From Hippasteria phrygiana (taxonomy: Eukaryota > Echinodermata > Asteroidea > Valvatida > Goniasteridae), in contig JAZGUH010000723.1 in assembly GCA_037893225.1 (NCBI GenBank), positions 806,001 through 870,000 of the forward strand: a DNA stretch of 64,000 nucleotides, read 5' to 3'. A program made the translations under genes and the position numbers. The notes beneath the pieces were generated by a model. It did no database searches and was not told the DNA's origin. It saw nothing but the letters and a program-made list of their open reading frames with translations. Numbering within the stretch: the stretch's first letter is position 1; every line of letters starts with the position of its first letter. Of this stretch, positions 1 to 11,553 are shown piece by piece.

Positions 1-2625
1 TTGACTGTAGAAACTTCAATCCATTTTCAGAGTATATTTTCTTCGTCAAACAATCCACAAAGGTATATTTTCTTGCTAGTATAAGCTGGTACAATTTTAC
101 ATTCCATATTTTTAAACAGTACATTTAAAAAACAGACAAATATTTTAATACAGTTTTACAAAAAATCAATGATCAATGCACAGGTACACGTAGCTTACCA
201 ATAATTAAACATCTTTTTCAGGTAATTACAGCACTTCTTGTGTTGTCGGGAATCTGCACAGAATTAAAGAGTAAAAAGATGTAAATTTAATGTAACATTC
301 AGTCACAATGTGTTGAAAAGTAACTCTTTAGTATGAGCCGACTCATACAGGCCTTGAACTGTATAAAAATGTACACCATAATTTAAATCAGCCTTTAAAA
401 CTGTAGTTTTAAATCACATTGCACAGATTGGTTTGTAAGAACTGTGTCTTCTGTGAGGATTGACTGATTGAGTACAACCACTAATATAGTGTACTGCCCT
501 CACTCATCCACTTTGGGTTCATATTCGTTACCAGCATTCAAGGAATGTATACACACACATGCATTAAAAGCACTTTTACTTATAGTGCATAGTGGTGGAA
601 GTTACAAGTGGTAGCTGGCTGCATTACTTTATCTATCTGCTGCCCTCACTCCCAGAATAACAATTTTTTTAATTTGCCTACCACTAATTTGTGTAGCGCT
701 AGCATACGTTCTGTACAAAAAACGTACATGTACAAATGTACAGTGTGCTATCACAATAAACTGGACACACTGCATAGCTGTGCCAATTATGCATGTAGCA
801 TGCCTTGCTGCATGTACATGTATGCAAGTGGATACTACCATACATGTATGTAGCTGCACTGGGTTCATTGCATGCCATGCATGCATCCAACCATCACAGC
901 ATGGCATATTTTCTGATACTCAAAAAACAACTATATATTTATAACTCTGTTTATTTACTGTATTTTTCCCCTAAATTGCATATGTGGAAAACCATTATTG
1001 TTTGTGATAAATTGAAACCTGTATAGTATACTGTTTAGCTTAACTGTTAATTCCTGATTTCCAATTAAAAAGGTTCACATACACTATGATGGAGTTTACA
1101 TGAAGACCTAATTAAGAAAATTACATTTTAGTCATGAAATTTGCCTGTCTACGGAGGTAAGGAGAGTGCAGCTAAGGAAATTAAGTTATCCAATAACGTG
1201 ATGTAATGCATGATGTGTGAGGAGTGGGATAGTCGGAAACCTTAGGCTCCTGTTTCATTAATATACCCTTCAGCCATTAGTTGGATGAAGAGCCTTGTCA
1301 GAAGGATGAAGAGTCTTGAACCCCGAACTGGAACCCAGTTTCACCCTTAACCAACCTAAGATAGAGGAAGGTTCCTCACGAGAGCCCGCCCACACACACT
1401 ACAAAACTGGGCGACACTGGGTATTTGGTGACTTTTGATGAAGTGAAACAGGAATAGGAACTGCCAGCCGGCCAAACATTTGATCAGATGGGGAGTTGTA
1501 TGCCCACCCACACACCTTCAGAATGGGTACACTGGGTGTTGGGTGTCTCCTCTTGGGAAAGAACAGGGCTCAATATTCTGAAGGCAGGTGTACCGCATTC
1601 TGCTCTTTGCTGTTGACAGTGTGCAGGACTTAGAACAATGGCTACATTATTCTGTTCAAACATTTGATCAGATGTCGGAGTGTACACTGTCTATTGTGAC
1701 TGTCTCATTTCTGTTAATAGTTTCGAGTTGTTTTTTTCTGTTTCGGTTTTAATACAAATTAAGACCCTAACCCCCTTTGGGCTTTGGCTAGGCATCTGAC
1801 AGAATCCATCAACAGCTATGTGTACATGTGAAATCTGCTGAATCTGACATAATCCATGATAAAGTCTTTCATTGTGCTCACTGTTGGATATTGTTGGATT
1901 CTACGGCTTTGGGCATTTGCTGTGGTGGCACTCCAATTTTCATCTTTCGCATTTGAGGGTTTATGACCTCATTTTGATTTCTGAGGGAAACAAGTGATAG
2001 GTGCATAACTTTGAGCACATAAGTGTTTCATAAGTAAATCATCACATGAAAAAATGTTTTGATTGGTTAGAAATTGCCAATGATGTAGAAACCATTAGCA
2101 GATATCCAGGTTTGGATCCACCAAATTATAACATTTTTGAACGGTTGTTTGATGGCCGATTAAAAAAAAAAATTCCAAGCTCCAAGTTTGATCAAGAAAG
2201 GAAAGATTGAGGGTTAAAAAAACACACCCAAACATGCAAAAACATACTCGAGGAAAAAGAGTGTCAGTTGTACTATGAACATGTATGCAGTGCATATTAT
2301 TTAGTGGTAATTACTACTATACTATGGATTCAATTAAGGTGCATGGCTTGGTAAGTTCTTAAAAGCATGCCAAGTTTACACACAGATTTTTTTATTTCAC
2401 TCAATCACGAGAGCATGGCTCACTAGCACAGCTAATACTATTTATCAGGTCATCTTCTTTATAATTAGTTCCCGAAAATTATACTGCTTAAATTCTGCTC
2501 AAAAAAATTATTTCCATTTTTAAAAATTGTATTTAATTTTTTTGACCAGTTATAAAGTCATGGCCTCATACATTGTCTTTACCTAAAAATGCTGACCAAA
2601 AAGACCTGTGCTCCAAGACCGGACC
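1..2625. other. Gene-free stretch, no recognised coding region
   Basis: I see no exon-like or family-recognisable open frame here. The stretch is AT-rich, with dispersed short palindromes built on ACATGT and GCATGC (densest at 720-900). A 17-bp sequence (AAACATTTGATCAGATG) occurs twice in direct orientation, at 1474-1490 and 1658-1674, which suggests a decayed duplication or two related repeat fragments. Whether this is intergenic DNA or an intron of a neighbouring gene cannot be told from sequence alone. Confidence 0.5.
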
Positions 2626-4607
2626 TTAAAGGGGCTGTGTCGTCGCGCCATCTCGCGTTAACGAATCAAATATTGGAGTGCGCCCCCTTGCGCTTCATTT
2701 CGGTTATGTGCTATTTTTACCCTCCATCAGTTTGTTATGGCTGTTCTGAGAATTGGCTTTTGGAAACTACACCCTATGGAACACGCACGCATGTCCATGT
2801 ATGCGTACTGAAATACACATATGTGTACACACATACATATAAACAAGTAGCACACATCGTGGCACTCAGTTCTCTAAGAGTAAGATTATTAGAAAAAACG
2901 TTCAAATTTCATCTGCTTATTTCAGAAAATTTCATTCACATGTACACAAGTGCCATGGAATATTTGTCTGAAAGTTGCATAGAATTGGAGGTTGGCGATA
3001 TGGAAGTAGAACCTTTAATACGCTGGAGAACCTATGACATGTACATGCCGAAACTCTTGACAAGAGGACGACTCGGCACACGGGGTGCTTATTGTCCATG
3101 TAAATGTGTACAGCAAAACTGCAACGTGTCTTGTCGCTGTGGGACAGTTCGCGCTAAATTTTGTACACAAAATCCCATACACAAAATCCCACAGGCGGGG
3201 TATCCGTAAAAGGGTCTATGTATTATGTGTACATTCATTTGGATGTATCTTGTTCGTATCTTGCTTGTAAACTTAGGTCGATAAAATGCTTCAGGCTTAT
3301 TTTGACCCGTCACTTCAATAACAAAATTATCATGCTACTAAAAGAGGGGTAGTGGCTGCAGACAGTTCTTTAGCAGCGAAAAAAACCTTTTAATCTAGAA
3401 CTTAGAAGTACATTTGTTTTTTAACAGTTGATAGATGGAGCTGAAACAACTTCACTTGGTCGCTATTCCAATGGCACTTGTCAACAACTCGCTGTGTAAA
3501 ACAATATTTCCGCACATCAAGTCTACATGTAATGTATAGTCAACATGTACAGTACATACATTACATGTAGGCCTGCCTACAGTACATCCGATCCATGTAC
3601 TCTGTATGTGAATTGTTCATGTCATAAAAAGTAATAAGCGAATAATTCGTGCAAAACAGGTGAAAATTAGGGTTGTTTGAATATTTGTCTGGGTGTTTAT
3701 TTCTTTGTTTCTTCGGTAGTCATCTTTATCATAGTGATGTGGGGATCTGTGCGCCAGTGGCGTAAACACGGGGAAGGAGTTCAGGGGCCCGCCGATTTGT
3801 ATTTGTTTTTGTTTCGTAAATTTAAAAAAGGGGAAATTGTACACAAAGTGATGTTTCAAATTTCAAGCGGTGTTTGGGGCGGGGGTATCCCCCGTTGAGA
3901 AAAAGTTCAAGATGCAGTACTTCGTTGACAAATTCAATAATCATCCCCACTTTTCGACACGGATTTACTCGCCACTAGTGAAATCTCATTTCATTGGCGT
4001 ATATTATTTATTGGTAATAACTGTTATTATTGTGTTTATTATTTGATAGTGTTGAAATATCTCTTATGATGTAACTTTCCATAAAGTCCTGCCGTCAAAT
4101 GTAACACAAGGTCGTGGACTGAATCATCATTGCACGCACAGCCGATTTTATTCGAAATTTATTTCGATACATAGGCCTACAACTTTATTTTTGTATAGGA
4201 AGGGGCTGGTGCATTATTTATTTTACAATTATAGATACAGATTTACTTATTTACTTATTTTCGTTTGGTTCTGTCATGGTACATTTTGGCGTTTGGCCGG
4301 CGGGTGGGGTGTCACGGACTATGTTCGACTGTAGGCCTATCGTATATTTTTGGTGGCACAAACACATACAAAATACTTGTACATGCAGTATGTATCATAA
4401 GGTCTACAGGATCATGCATGCAGCAGTCATTGCAATTGTAATCTGATCTGGCGCGTGCGCCCTGTGGGTCAGCGCGCGCGAGCCCTGTAGGTCAGCGCAC
4501 GGTCGTGGGGTATTATTTGCAGTTACTGGGTTCATCTGCGTTCATCAGTTCGGGATTCAGTGTACAGCCGCAAGCCTGCTATGATCGTGACGACACAGCC
4601 CCTTTAA
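2626..4607. mobile_element. Non-autonomous TTAA-flanked DNA transposon, 15-bp TIRs
   Basis: The two ends are perfect 15-bp inverted repeats: AGGGGCTGTGTCGTC at 2630-2644 and its reverse complement at 4589-4603. Each is flanked directly by TTAA (2626-2629 and 4604-4607). TTAA duplication is the insertion signature of the piggyBac and Kolobok superfamilies; the AGGGG terminus does not decide between them. The body is about 1.97 kb and encodes no transposase I recognise. One long frame (open through 3211) ends in a cysteine-rich stretch and may be a decayed coding remnant. Near the right end (4450-4515) is a CpG-rich patch with a repeated CCCTGTRGGTCAGCGC word. A second inverted-repeat element appears nested at 3755-3976. 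The element is inferred to be a relic mobilised in trans. Confidence 0.8.
3755..3976. mobile_element. Possible nested inverted-repeat element (CAGTGGCG-type)
   Basis: The sequence opens with CAGTGGCGTAA at 3755 and closes with TTACTCGCCACT at 3965-3976, so the first eight to ten bases of the ends are roughly inverted. The interior has a G-rich then C-rich layout (GGGGCGGGGGTATCCCCCG), like the element at 16435-16714. I found no clean target duplication. It lies wholly inside the TTAA-flanked element, so if real it inserted later. This is a weak call based on end similarity alone. Confidence 0.35.
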
Positions 4608-4721
4608 AAGATCCCAGAAAGTTACTGGAAAATTGCTAGTTTATAACTTTTATAAATGACTAAATATCCAACAAGCATCATTGCTATGCAAGATTTTGCA
4701 ATTAATATTATACATGTACCT

Positions 4722-5351
4722 GTAGTAGTTAGGGGTGTGCATTTAAGGGTAGTAAAAGAACTGGGTACCCGATTGAAAAAAAATACGGGTACCCGGGTAC
4801 CCGGGTACCCGGGTACCCGTTAAAGAAACTCAATCCGAAACTTCCAATCCCGGAAGTTGCAATAATGTGTTTCAAAAGTCTGATTTCAGACAAAAGTCTG
4901 AAAAATCTCATGCCTGTCCAGTAAACATGATCACTACTCAGCCATTACTTGTTCCGGCACGTGCATATCACAACAGACAGAAGCTTTATACAGTTGTATT
5001 TATTGTGGAATGAGGCATGCTATTATGTCTCGTCGAGGCTCTTTATCCATACCCAGACTGCAAAAAACACAACCGGTAAATTCCCTTTATTAATAGTCAA
5101 TTTTCGTGAGCGTCATAAACATGAAATCTGTGCTGGTTTCCAATGTCGTCGGGTTTTAATTTTGAAAATTCCCGACAAATAACATTCAAAACCTTTCCTT
5201 TTTCATTTTCTGGGAAGTTACTATGCGATAATGTAAAGTTGTATGGGTACTCGATTCCATAATCTGGAACCGGTTCCTGACATGAACGGTCAGGTACCCG
5301 GGTACTCAGGTACCCGGGTACCCGGTTCCGATGCACACCCCTAGTAGTAGT
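4722..5351. mobile_element. hAT-type non-autonomous transposon with 8-bp TSD
   Basis: The terminal inverted repeats are TAGGGGTGTGCAT (4730-4742) and its exact reverse complement (5331-5343). Perfect 8-bp target duplications, GTAGTAGT, flank them at 4722-4729 and 5344-5351. An 8-bp duplication with a T/CAGGG-type terminus is the hallmark of the hAT superfamily. The 614-bp body has no coding capacity. Just inside each end is an array of the palindromic word GGTACCCG (about 4750-4820 and 5290-5326), probably the subterminal repeats hAT transposases bind. The exact duplication suggests a fairly recent insertion. Confidence 0.9.
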
Positions 5352-5446
5352 ACATGTACATGTAGTTTACTTTAATTTTTACAAATCCTCCTCCCCCTTT
5401 ATAAATCCACCTGTATTAATGTCAAATTGAATTGCAATGACCATTT

Positions 5447-5802
5447 GACCTTTTCACACTAGACGAATCTTGGGGTGGTTGTGGAGTTGAAAACAAGCAA
5501 CATTTCAAATTTTTAACCCAGTAGGCTACCAATCCTGCGTCAACCCCAGATTAGTTTCAACCCGGGTTGAACTCGACCCTTCTCCACACCAGGGTTGAGA
5601 TTCTTGCCCCAGGTTGACACTCGCACCCAGGTTGAAAAGATTAGTCTGAAAAGAGCAGGGGTGAGTTTGTCCCGGGTTGAACTTAATAAACTGTGAAATG
5701 ATGCAAGATTGAATGCAGGGTTAAAGTTGCAACCAGGGCGTCCCTGGGATTTGTCCTGGGTTGACTTTAACTTGGGTTGAGAGTCTCTAGTGTGAAAAGG
5801 TC
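5447..5802. mobile_element. MITE with 17-bp perfect TIRs and CCCGGGTTGA subterminal repeats
   Basis: GACCTTTTCACACTAGA at 5447-5463 is exactly reverse-complemented at 5786-5802, enclosing 356 bp without coding capacity. The interior holds many copies of GGGTTGA/TCAACCC, several as CCCGGGTTGA, in both orientations, so the two halves partly pair. I could not identify an unambiguous target duplication, so the superfamily is not assigned. The perfect TIR makes a transposable-element origin very likely. Confidence 0.75.
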
Positions 5803-5943
5803 TGGATGTGTCAGTGTAAATGGACAAAATCATCAGTTGTCATGCCTAGTCTTGGTTCCACGTTGTCCTATTAGCTAGCGGTGCGATGCATGTGCACACG
5901 GCCGGGTTTATGGACTGTACAGCGCCCTCTACACACACACGCC

Positions 5944-5985
5944 AAGGCCATATTGCCATGGCCATATCGCCAAGGCCATATCGCC
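5944..5985. repeat. 14-bp tandem repeat, 3 copies
   Basis: Three consecutive copies of AAGGCCATATCGCC, differing at one or two positions, sit in a short GC-richer stretch. No coding role is evident. Confidence 0.8.
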
Positions 5986-6421
5986 AAGGACGTTTTGGCC
6001 CTTTCGTATTTTCGCTTGCGAAATTGCGAGCAGAATTGTCTGTGTTTGCATGCGTGCATGACGTAGAGTGCATAATCAATCACTGGTCTAGTTTCTGTAC
6101 TACATGGAATTTCCTAGCCACGTCCATGTGTACATACCAAGTCTAGCCATGCACGCTGTGTGCTAATGTGCTGTGCTATGCCGCAAGCAGGCTTGATGAA
6201 CCCTAGGGTACTGGAATAAGTTTTATCTTAACCCAGGCTGGCCAGATTAGGAAAGTGAAGTGGGAACACTCCTATTACCCAGGGGCATCTTCGCATCAAG
6301 ACTTACAAGTCAGTAACCTCAAAATAACCCACAGAGATGTCTATGTGGGAAAGGGGAAATACATTAAACAATGTTGTAATTAATTTGCAATGCTGCAAAT
6401 GAATAATCCTTGTTTTGGCTA

Positions 6422-6555
6422 AAAGTCTTAGAAATGAAAAAAAAAAAAAAAAATCCCACAACTGCATATGTGCATGTACAACATGGCTTACAGCCATGTG
6501 TGTGTGCACATATGCAGTTGTGGGATTTTTTTTTTTTTTTCATTTCTAAGACTTT
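6422..6555. repeat. Near-perfect 134-bp inverted repeat (hairpin)
   Basis: The left arm (6422-6487) and right arm (6493-6555) are reverse complements over almost their whole length. They share an outer AAAGTCTTAGAAATG, a homopolymeric A/T run, TCCCACAACTGCATATGTGCA and an inner ACATGGC, around a 5-nt loop TTACA. The only divergence is a few bases near the centre (GTACAA versus CACAC). As RNA this would fold into a roughly 60-bp duplex. It is probably a fold-back MITE or a recent snap-back duplication. Confidence 0.9.
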
Positions 6556-7466
6556 CCACCCAACAAGTATGAAGTTGGGTCTTGTCCCGTTCTATGCGAA
6601 GCCCATTGAGTGCAGTTTTTAAGAATGCATGTTAACCCCTTTTGTACCTCTATCAGTTGATATTTCGTTGCCTAAAATTCCTCAGTTATAGTTGTACAAT
6701 GGTAGAATCGAACAGACTTAAAGTTTAAGGATTTTCAAGGATAACAGTTATTGATGCATAAATATCTTGAGTGAGTATTCGATGTGATCTTTTGCATGAA
6801 TTCTTTACACCTATCCAGGAAAGCCTTGAATTATCTGTCTTGCAAAGTCCAGAATAAATAGAAGACGATTCCGTATTGTTGTACTTATCCTGGAAAACTG
6901 TTATTGCATCAATTTGCCTGTACTGTGTCAGTGTTATGGTTACCATCAACAGTCTTCACTTGGGAACAAAGAGTAAATGAGTTTGTGATATTTTGTTACA
7001 GTAATTTCAAGTATACACTGCTACATGGTATATACTTTTCAAGTATAAATAAATAATTAATATATTTTCTAATTTAAGCATTTTTATTTCCCCCATGTTA
7101 TCCAAAACCCAGAGATATTTTAAAAGATGCTTTTCCCTGTATTTAATTGTCATTCCTACGTCAGTGCTGGTTTACACTCAATTTATCCAGTGGGGCTCAC
7201 ATTCTCCTTATCCTCACACGTTAGTCTTCCATTTCTGCCCGTTCTTTTCAGGACTTTACTCAAAAAGTGCTGGTACAAGCAATAAGCATCCACGTCACTA
7301 GGATTTGTCATGAGACAGCAGCGAGTAATCCAGTGTACGTTCTGTCCGATAAACACAAAACAGCAGTTTCAGTGCCCGCAGGTATAGGCATTAAAACAAT
7401 CATACTTGATATGATGGGTTTAGTCATTGTAGTGGGCGTAATTAACTAGGTGAATCCTGTGGATAT

Positions 7467-7758
7467 TGGGTGTTTTTTTTTTTATTCTGAGAACCTGTCA
7501 CTTTGTTGACTGTTCACCCCAGTCTGGGTATAAGCCACCCAGTATTTTTCATCACCGAGCTGCCCCCACTCTTTCACACAAACAGGAAAAAAGGATTATG
7601 GATGCCCAAGGTACTGGGTGTTTTTTCTGAGAATCTGTCTCCTCAGTGAATTTTTTTATCCTAGTCTGGGTATAATTCCCCCATATTTTGTATCAGATTA
7701 CTCACTGTTGGCCCCCTCCCTTGGGTGAAAACAGGAAAAGGGTTATGGGTGTCCAAGG
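7467..7758. repeat. Diverged tandem duplication, unit about 148 bp
   Basis: Two consecutive units begin with TGGGTGTTTTTT (7467 and 7615) and share, in order, TTCTGAGAA-CTGTC, a CAGTCTGGGTATAA or TAGTCTGGGTATAA block, ATCA, CCCCC, AACAGGAAAA, GGTTATG or GATTATG, and G-TGCCCAAGG or GTGTCCAAGG. The copies differ by scattered substitutions and small gaps, so the duplication is not recent. Confidence 0.75.
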
Positions 7759-8564
7759 CTTGAGGGATAAAGATTTCAAAGAAAGTGCCAGATGTTTCTA
7801 AAAACAGGATCTACCTGTCAACCAGCATAAATAACAAAAAAATTGACAGAAAACTTGTTTTCTGTGCATGACATTTTCCTACCAATTACAATTACACTGC
7901 GACTTTTCGGCACAGTGCATGCAGATCGCACCATCTAATTAATTGGTTTGTACTGACAATTTAGTAAAATGTAAGTTACATGTACATGTGGTTTCTAGTA
8001 CAGTTAAAGGCAGTGTACATGACTGGTCATTGTTGCAATTTTCAGAAATGGGCGGATTTGGGGGTTAGTATTTTATAGGAAATATTGTTCCACTGAGCTG
8101 TTTAAAGTTTTACGTTGTTGGATGGCGGAAAAAACGATAGAAAAACGGCACTCGTTTTCAACCGTCGGGCGGATGATAGCCTTTAGTCAAGGCGTGCGTG
8201 GCTATCTGGGTGCATGACGCACCCCAGATATGCCATGGCACCATCATGTCACAGGATGATTGAGACTACTATTAACTTACAGTCTAGTAATGTATTTCGT
8301 AATAATTCAGTAAAAACAAAATTGAGGATTACCAATCGTGTACACTATCTTTAAATATTATTAAATTTTTTGTTTAACGGTACACAAGTTTATGTTCATG
8401 TTTTTACAGAAATCTTTGTAATGAGCCATGTAATACAATATTTTTTTGCAACTGCTTTAAAAGAAAATGCATTGTTGAACATGTTTAGAGGATGGAGGTC
8501 ATGACTCCTTTAGTTTTTGTTCAAGCACAGACCCAGATTCTGTAATTGGGAATCGCGTTATTGT

Positions 8565-8593
8565 AAAACAAACAAACAAACAAACAAACAAAC
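8565..8593. repeat. (AAAC)n microsatellite
   Basis: About seven consecutive AAAC units lie in an AT-rich gene-free context. Confidence 0.9.
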
Positions 8594-9230
8594 CTACACA
8601 AATTTAGAGGGGTGAGATATCTTTGTGCAACATGTAGATAATATGTAAACATGTGTATTTGTTTACTGTAAACATAGTACACAAAAGAGGAAGTGAGCAG
8701 TTGGCCTCAATTAATGAAACAGATGGCCATTTTCATATATTTCTAATTGTAATTGCATGGAGGTGTTTAAAATATCAGACCATGGTAAGGGAGTGTAGCC
8801 TCAAGAATTCACCACGGATTTTGTGTTCTATATTATGTACGATGTTCACTCTGACGTCACGTTTACATCTGTATTGAAATGTGCGTGGCGTTAGGCGTGA
8901 TCAGATTGCCTTTGAATTACTTGACCTTTGATGTCACCCTTTAACCCTTGAATATAGCTTTTATAATGTGCGCCCATATGCCAAACGGGTTTGTGCAGCT
9001 AAGCGTAACGCACACAATATGTGAACAATGGAATGAATAATGTATATACGTCAACCGGCTAAGTGTTTCTATTTTTATCAAACCACGGCTATAGCTGTCA
9101 TCCATATTCAATGGGTTAACCAAATTTATGCAAAACACGATGCATGTGCATACCGCTGGGCATATTTGAATATAGGGCGGTTGAGATGTACGTGTAAACA
9201 AACAGGCAAAGGGCACATGGTCTATAAGTG

Positions 9231-9562
9231 AACATTTAGAGTGCTATGGTCCAATGGTTACCATATCTGACTCATGTGCGATGGTACATGTATGTAGGTT
9301 CAAACCCTGCCGGGGGATTATAGTGCTTGTGTGCTTGGGTAAGACACTTTACTACAATTGCCCCCCCCCCCCCCAGGAATATAAATGTGTACCTGTGATG
9401 GTAGAGAAAAGATTGTGATGGTCTCGAAATGCTGCATAGCACTGATCTCATGGCCTGATGACCAGGGGTAATAATTGTGAAGCACTCCGAGACATTTGTA
9501 TAAAGTGCTATATAAAGCACTATATAAGCACCACATTATTGTTATTATTATTAACATTTTGA
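9231..9562 (+). mobile_element. tRNA-derived SINE with target-site duplication
   Basis: The head (9241-9315) is tRNA-like, with an A-box-like TGGTCCAATGG and a B-box-like GGTTCAAACCC about 45 bp apart, the internal RNA polymerase III promoter arrangement. The body ends in TAAAGTGCTATATAAAGCACTATATAAGCACCACA and a (TTA)n tail, a 3' architecture typical of marine-invertebrate SINEs mobilised by LINE machinery. The flanks repeat AACATTTAGA (9231-9240) and AACATTTTGA (9553-9562), a target duplication with 9 of 10 matches. A poly-C run at 9361-9374 sits inside the body. No protein is encoded. Confidence 0.85.
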
Positions 9563-10739
9563 ATAGTACTCTTACAGTCCTCGAGTTTGCTCATGTTGCT
9601 CATGTTGATCATGAGTATGCTGTTGATAGATTTGTTACTGTTAGTTTGTTGAACTATTAATTTACGGATAATAATATGCACCCAATAACAGATTAAGCCC
9701 TTACTACGGTATGATCCACCAAACAATGATTCCATAATTAACATTCAAACGTGGAAATATACAATTTCTTTATTGACCGGAAATCAGCATTTATCCCCCA
9801 TACCAGAACATCTCTCAGTATGCAGGTGTATTACTGAATTATTATGAAGTGCTGCTTTAATGCAGTGCCAGTGGGGGACTTGGACTAGAATACCCTTAAT
9901 ATAATCCACAGGTGTATGTTTAAATTTAGAGAGTTCAGGATCTCTCAAATCCAGCCTGCATAAGCTTGGCTGCGTGGTAAATTTGATAAGGTGGCGTTTT
10001 CATGATTTGTGTTACTGTTTGCGGGAAATGCTTATTTTCATTCTGGAGGGTCTTTTCCCCTGATTTGTCGGTTCACAAAAGTCGAGTTTGCACTTTTTCA
10101 TCTCCAAAAACTTCTGATCCTGTAACTTTTAAATGATCCTGTCCGTCATGATGAATTTTGAGGTTGCTACTGGACTTTATTAAAGTGAAGTTCCAATTCA
10201 AATCAACAGGTCATATATATCGCCTGCAAGAATTTGCAAGCCCAAGGTTTTGGCGTTATGGTCCGGGTTTATTAATTCAGGAACAGAGTTTCCAATGACT
10301 CTGCTCCGTCAAGTCTCACGAAACTCTTGCATGTCTTTTAGGGCGAGTCTATTAAAGTAACAAGTATCAAGCCTTTAGTTTCAAGCATCCAGTCATTTCT
10401 TAGTGGGGAAAGTCTGCAGCCACTTTAGTAAACCTTTCATATGCATAGGGTATACATGTACATCACACGTCACACGTCCCCAGGCCACAAACTGCTTGCC
10501 AGTGTGATGGTAAATGTGTGTAATACAAAAGTGTAAGAAGGAAGGGGAGAGAAGAATGGGGATTGGCATTACAGTCATTTAAAAAAACAATGGTTGGTGT
10601 TTGTTCAACTTTGTTGTAAATTATATTTTGTTCCTTATTGGTGTCTTTCCCTGCAGTCAAAACAAGTATGAATTCGGAGGACAGACACAACTTTATTCAT
10701 TCTTGTACGGAAGCCTAATATTTAAGAGTGCAGAATAGC

Positions 10740-10975
10740 ATGGTGCACAAGTGTCTTTGACCAATGGTCTTCAAGTCACAAGCAAACTGTAAGTTCCAAG
10801 TCCCACAGGTGCCAATTAGTTGCAAGTTAAGTGAGAGACACCAAGTGGCATGTACGTCACAAGTCACCAAAGTCAAGTCTCAATAATCTCCAGTCCGGTT
10901 GCAGAATGGTGCGAATGCATGCAACTTGGGTCCAAGTCCCTAACTGAAGTCCCCAACTCGCAGGAAATACACGTA
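10740..10975. repeat. CAAGTC-rich degenerate repeat
   Basis: The words CAAGTC, AAGTCAC, AAGTCCC and CAAGTT recur about a dozen times without a fixed period. This resembles a decayed simple-sequence array. No open frame or structural RNA was recognised. Confidence 0.55.
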
Positions 10976-11318
10976 GGTGGTTTTCTTGATCCTCTTGTAC
11001 CACTAAATGCATGATAAGAATCAAATTAAATCACAAAATACACATAAGCAAGCTAAAAACCCAATCCTTCTGTATGGTGTTTTATTATTGTAAAAAATCA
11101 CAAGCAAATTTGTACTTTTGCTTCCATTTTGTAATGGGCTGGCACCATAAATTATGCAACATTTATTCTTGATAAATACAGCAAAGTTGACAAACAGGAA
11201 GTTACTATTTTTGTCAGCTGCCAATGATTCTGAAGGCTGCTCATCACGCATGGGCGGCCATTGTGGTAGCTGTGATCAGCTGGAAATAGAAAAGTTGAAT
11301 TGTGGCAAATGCCACCCA

Positions 11319-11553
11319 TAGAGGAATCCCACAACGACGAGTTTAGCGCCGATCTGCGCACTTCCGCGTTTGAAAACGAGGATCTTAATGTCACAGTAAA
11401 CAATTTTATGCTGATCGTGCACCTGCGCTTCCTTTTATGGCCTGATTAATTCATGCATAAATGAATGTGCTGAAAAGCGTTGTTTTGTTTGCCACTGACA
11501 TTCTCGCTTTCAACCCGGAAGTGCGCAGAAGGGGCTAATGTGAAATTCCTCTA
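11319..11553. mobile_element. TA-flanked MITE with long imperfect TIRs
   Basis: The left end after TA (11319-11320) reads GAGGAATCCCACA. The right end before TA (11552-11553) reads TGTGAAATTCCTC, its near-perfect inverse. Inverted similarity continues inwards for roughly 70-80 bp, including CTGCGCACTTCCG against CGGAAGTGCGCAG and TTTGAAAACGAG against CTCGCTTTCAA. The 231-bp body has no coding capacity. A TA duplication with such termini fits a Tc1/mariner-type non-autonomous element, which I infer without a database match. Confidence 0.75.

Noticed and set aside
8005..8520. Possible TTAA element beginning TTAAAGGCAGTGTACATGAC
   Set aside because: The left end looks like known TTAA-flanked families, but no convincing inverse end was found downstream; the sequence near 8491-8512 matches only loosely.
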